Source: Selenomonadaceae bacterium (GTDB taxonomy: Bacteria > Bacillota > Negativicutes > Selenomonadales > Selenomonadaceae). Taken from it: 6,211 nt of DNA. A program made the translations under genes and the position numbers. The notes under the pieces were generated by a model. That model did no database searches, was not told the DNA's origin, and saw nothing but the letters and a program-made list of their open reading frames with translations. Below, one piece after another: positions 4,703 through 6,211 of this stretch (the stretch's first letter is position 1; the number at the start of each line of letters is the position of its first letter). The stretch covers positions 1 through 6,211 of the forward strand of contig JAEERZ010000135.1 in assembly GCA_016286075.1 (NCBI GenBank). Direction: 5' to 3'.

Positions 4703-6211
4703 ATGAAACGCATCAAGAAGCTGCAAAAGACACTCGCGGTTTTAGCTGTCGCGGGCTATTTTGGCTTTGCCGCTTTGGGGGCGGCGGAGGCCGCGCCGAT
4801 TGTGGAGTTAACGTTGAGGGAAAGCATCGACATGGCGCTGGAAAATAACCGAACCATTAAAGAGTCGGCGGAAGACCAGTCTCAGGCGTACTGGGCGCAT
4901 CGCCAAGCGCGTCGGCAGGCAGGACCGACGCTCTCGTGGAGCGGAGATCTGAAGCGTGGTCTTGGCGGTCATGCATATGAGGATACTACGATAGATGTGC
5001 TTAAACAACAATATGACCTCCAAGTAGATCGTATTTATTCCAATTCCGTTACGGTTTCATTCCCGCTTTATACGGGAGGCCGAATTGAGAACACTATCGA
5101 AGCGGCGGAATTGGGCCGGGACGCGGCTGATTTGACGCTGGAAGCGACACGGCAGGCCATCAAACAGCAGACCACCTCTGCATATTTCCAAATCTTGCAG
5201 TATCGCAACATGATTCAGGTCAACAAAGAGGCCGTGGACACGCTGCAGGCTCATCTTGACAACGTCAACGCCCAGTATCGCGTCGGCACCGTCGCGAAGT
5301 CGGACGTGCTGCGTTCCCAGGTCGAGTTGGCGAATCAGCAGCAGAACCTTGTGGACGCGCAAAATAGTTACGATATTGCGGTGGCGACCTTCAACAACAT
5401 CGTCGGTCTGCCCACGGATACCATCGTGGACGCGAAGGAAAATCTCTCCTATACGAAGTACGATATTTCGCTTCCTCATTGCACGGACTATGCGCTGGTT
5501 CACCGTCCTGACGGGATTGCGATGGAGCGTGCTTGGAAGAAGGCCGAGGCGCAGATGAAAGCGGCGAAAGCAGGGTATCGCCCTCAGCTAAATGCGACTG
5601 TTACACGTTCGTGGACAGGTGACGAGCCTGTTTCGACGAATTTGGGCGGGATTAATAACTCTTCCAGTGATGGTACGGCGGGAACGCTTCTGATGAGTTG
5701 GAACATCTTTGACAATAACGTGACAGAGGCGCAGGTGCAGCAGGCGAAAGCCTCCATGCGAAAAGCCGAGCAGCAGCTTTACGAGACGCAGGAGAGCATT
5801 CAGCTGGACGTCCGCAAGGCGTACCTGAGTCTTCTTGCGGCGGAAAAGAACATTCACACGACGAAGGTTGCCGTCGATCAGGCGCAGGAAGACTATAAGA
5901 TTGCGCAGGTTCGCTACAGCGCCGGCGTCGGAACGAACCTCGACGTCATGGACGCGGAGGAAAAGCTGATTCAGTCCCAGACCAATTATATCAGCGCTCT
6001 TTACAACTACAACACCAGCAAGGCGCAGCTCGATCAGGCGATGGGCCTCAGGGTGGAGTTGGACGTGGCGAACTACTATAAGGAGGCTATCGACGAGACC
6101 ATCCCGGTGCGTCCGTCCCTCGACACGTCAATGAACCTTTCGGCGGCGGATGCGGGCGTTGCATCCCCGGTAATCGTCCACCTGCCGAACGCCGAGCGTC
6201 CTTCGGAGACG
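4703..6211 (+). CDS. tolC: TolC-family outer-membrane efflux protein (3' end outside the window)
   Basis: The frame is open for 503 codons up to the window edge. A signal peptide is clear: positive MKRIKKLQK, a hydrophobic core (about 11-27), and an Ala-rich cleavage region near AEA-AP (29-32). The mature part has the two OEP repeats of TolC proteins, which trimerise into a channel through the outer membrane and periplasm. Repeat one carries SFPLYTGGR (119-127) and YRVGTVAKSDVLRSQVEL (192-209). Repeat two carries SWNIFDNNV (332-340) and YSAGVGTNLDVMDAEEKL (405-422). Past residue 450 the sequence leaves the OEP pattern and becomes a Pro/Ser/Ala-rich tail, unfinished here. The start is set by AGGGGGAAG (4689-4697), 5 nt before the ATG. 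The gene is downstream of mlaD in the same direction but behind a strong terminator and with its own promoter. Its pump partners are not visible, so the substrate is unknown. Confidence 0.95.
   Translation, partial: MKRIKKLQKTLAVLAVAGYFGFAALGAAEAAPIVELTLRESIDMALENNRTIKESAEDQSQAYWAHRQARRQAGPTLSWSGDLKRGLGGHAYEDTTIDVLKQQYDLQVDRIYSNSVTVSFPLYTGGRIENTIEAAELGRDAADLTLEATRQAIKQQTTSAYFQILQYRNMIQVNKEAVDTLQAHLDNVNAQYRVGTVAKSDVLRSQVELANQQQNLVDAQNSYDIAVATFNNIVGLPTDTIVDAKENLSYTKYDISLPHCTDYALVHRPDGIAMERAWKKAEAQMKAAKAGYRPQLNATVTRSWTGDEPVSTNLGGINNSSSDGTAGTLLMSWNIFDNNVTEAQVQQAKASMRKAEQQLYETQESIQLDVRKAYLSLLAAEKNIHTTKVAVDQAQEDYKIAQVRYSAGVGTNLDVMDAEEKLIQSQTNYISALYNYNTSKAQLDQAMGLRVELDVANYYKEAIDETIPVRPSLDTSMNLSAADAGVASPVIVHLPNAERPSET

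Overview
The window looks like chromosomal DNA from a diderm Firmicute (Negativicutes, e.g. the Selenomonas/Veillonella side of the phylum). This is an inference. Outer-membrane genes (an MlaEFD lipid transporter and a TolC-type exit duct) sit beside Firmicute-style XRE/HigA-ImmA regulation, GGAGG-type ribosome binding sites and strong hairpin-plus-T-run terminators. Coding DNA is fairly GC-rich, and the few intergenic stretches are clearly more AT-rich. I see no insertion sequence, tRNA, rRNA or CRISPR array.

Layout, left to right: (1) 1-141, the last 46 codons of an elongation factor G family gene, closed by a strong terminator. (2) 210-398, a 62-residue hypothetical gene placed directly behind that terminator. 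(3) A bidirectional terminator (405-438) shared with the convergent gene at 445-1527 on the minus strand. That gene encodes a 360-residue XRE/HigA-like regulator fused to an ImmA/IrrE-type peptidase-like domain whose zinc site is destroyed (HExxH has become RExxR). (4) A 176-bp divergent intergenic region carrying back-to-back promoter candidates and a perfect 17-bp inverted repeat over the regulator's own -10 box. (5) 1704-4514, a tight mlaE-mlaF-mlaD operon with gaps of 11 and 13 nt. (6) A terminator, then 144 bp of AT-rich DNA with a separate promoter. (7) 4703 to the window end, a TolC-family outer-membrane protein that is cut off by the edge.

How the genes fit together: MlaE (permease) and MlaF (ATPase) form the inner-membrane ABC core. 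The 426-residue MlaD is much longer than the roughly 180-residue MlaD of E. coli. It has an N-terminal anchor, one MCE domain, a long helical section with a recurring motif, and a C-terminal beta-strand-rich domain ending in phenylalanine, as outer-membrane barrels do. This matches the elongated MlaD described from Veillonella parvula, which bridges both membranes and does without MlaA and MlaC. None of MlaA, MlaB or MlaC is present here. TolC provides a second route across the outer membrane but appears to be transcribed separately.

The most noteworthy points are the trans-envelope MlaD with its previously unremarked internal repeat, and the zinc-site-dead regulator that appears to control its own promoter and shares its upstream region with the mla operon.
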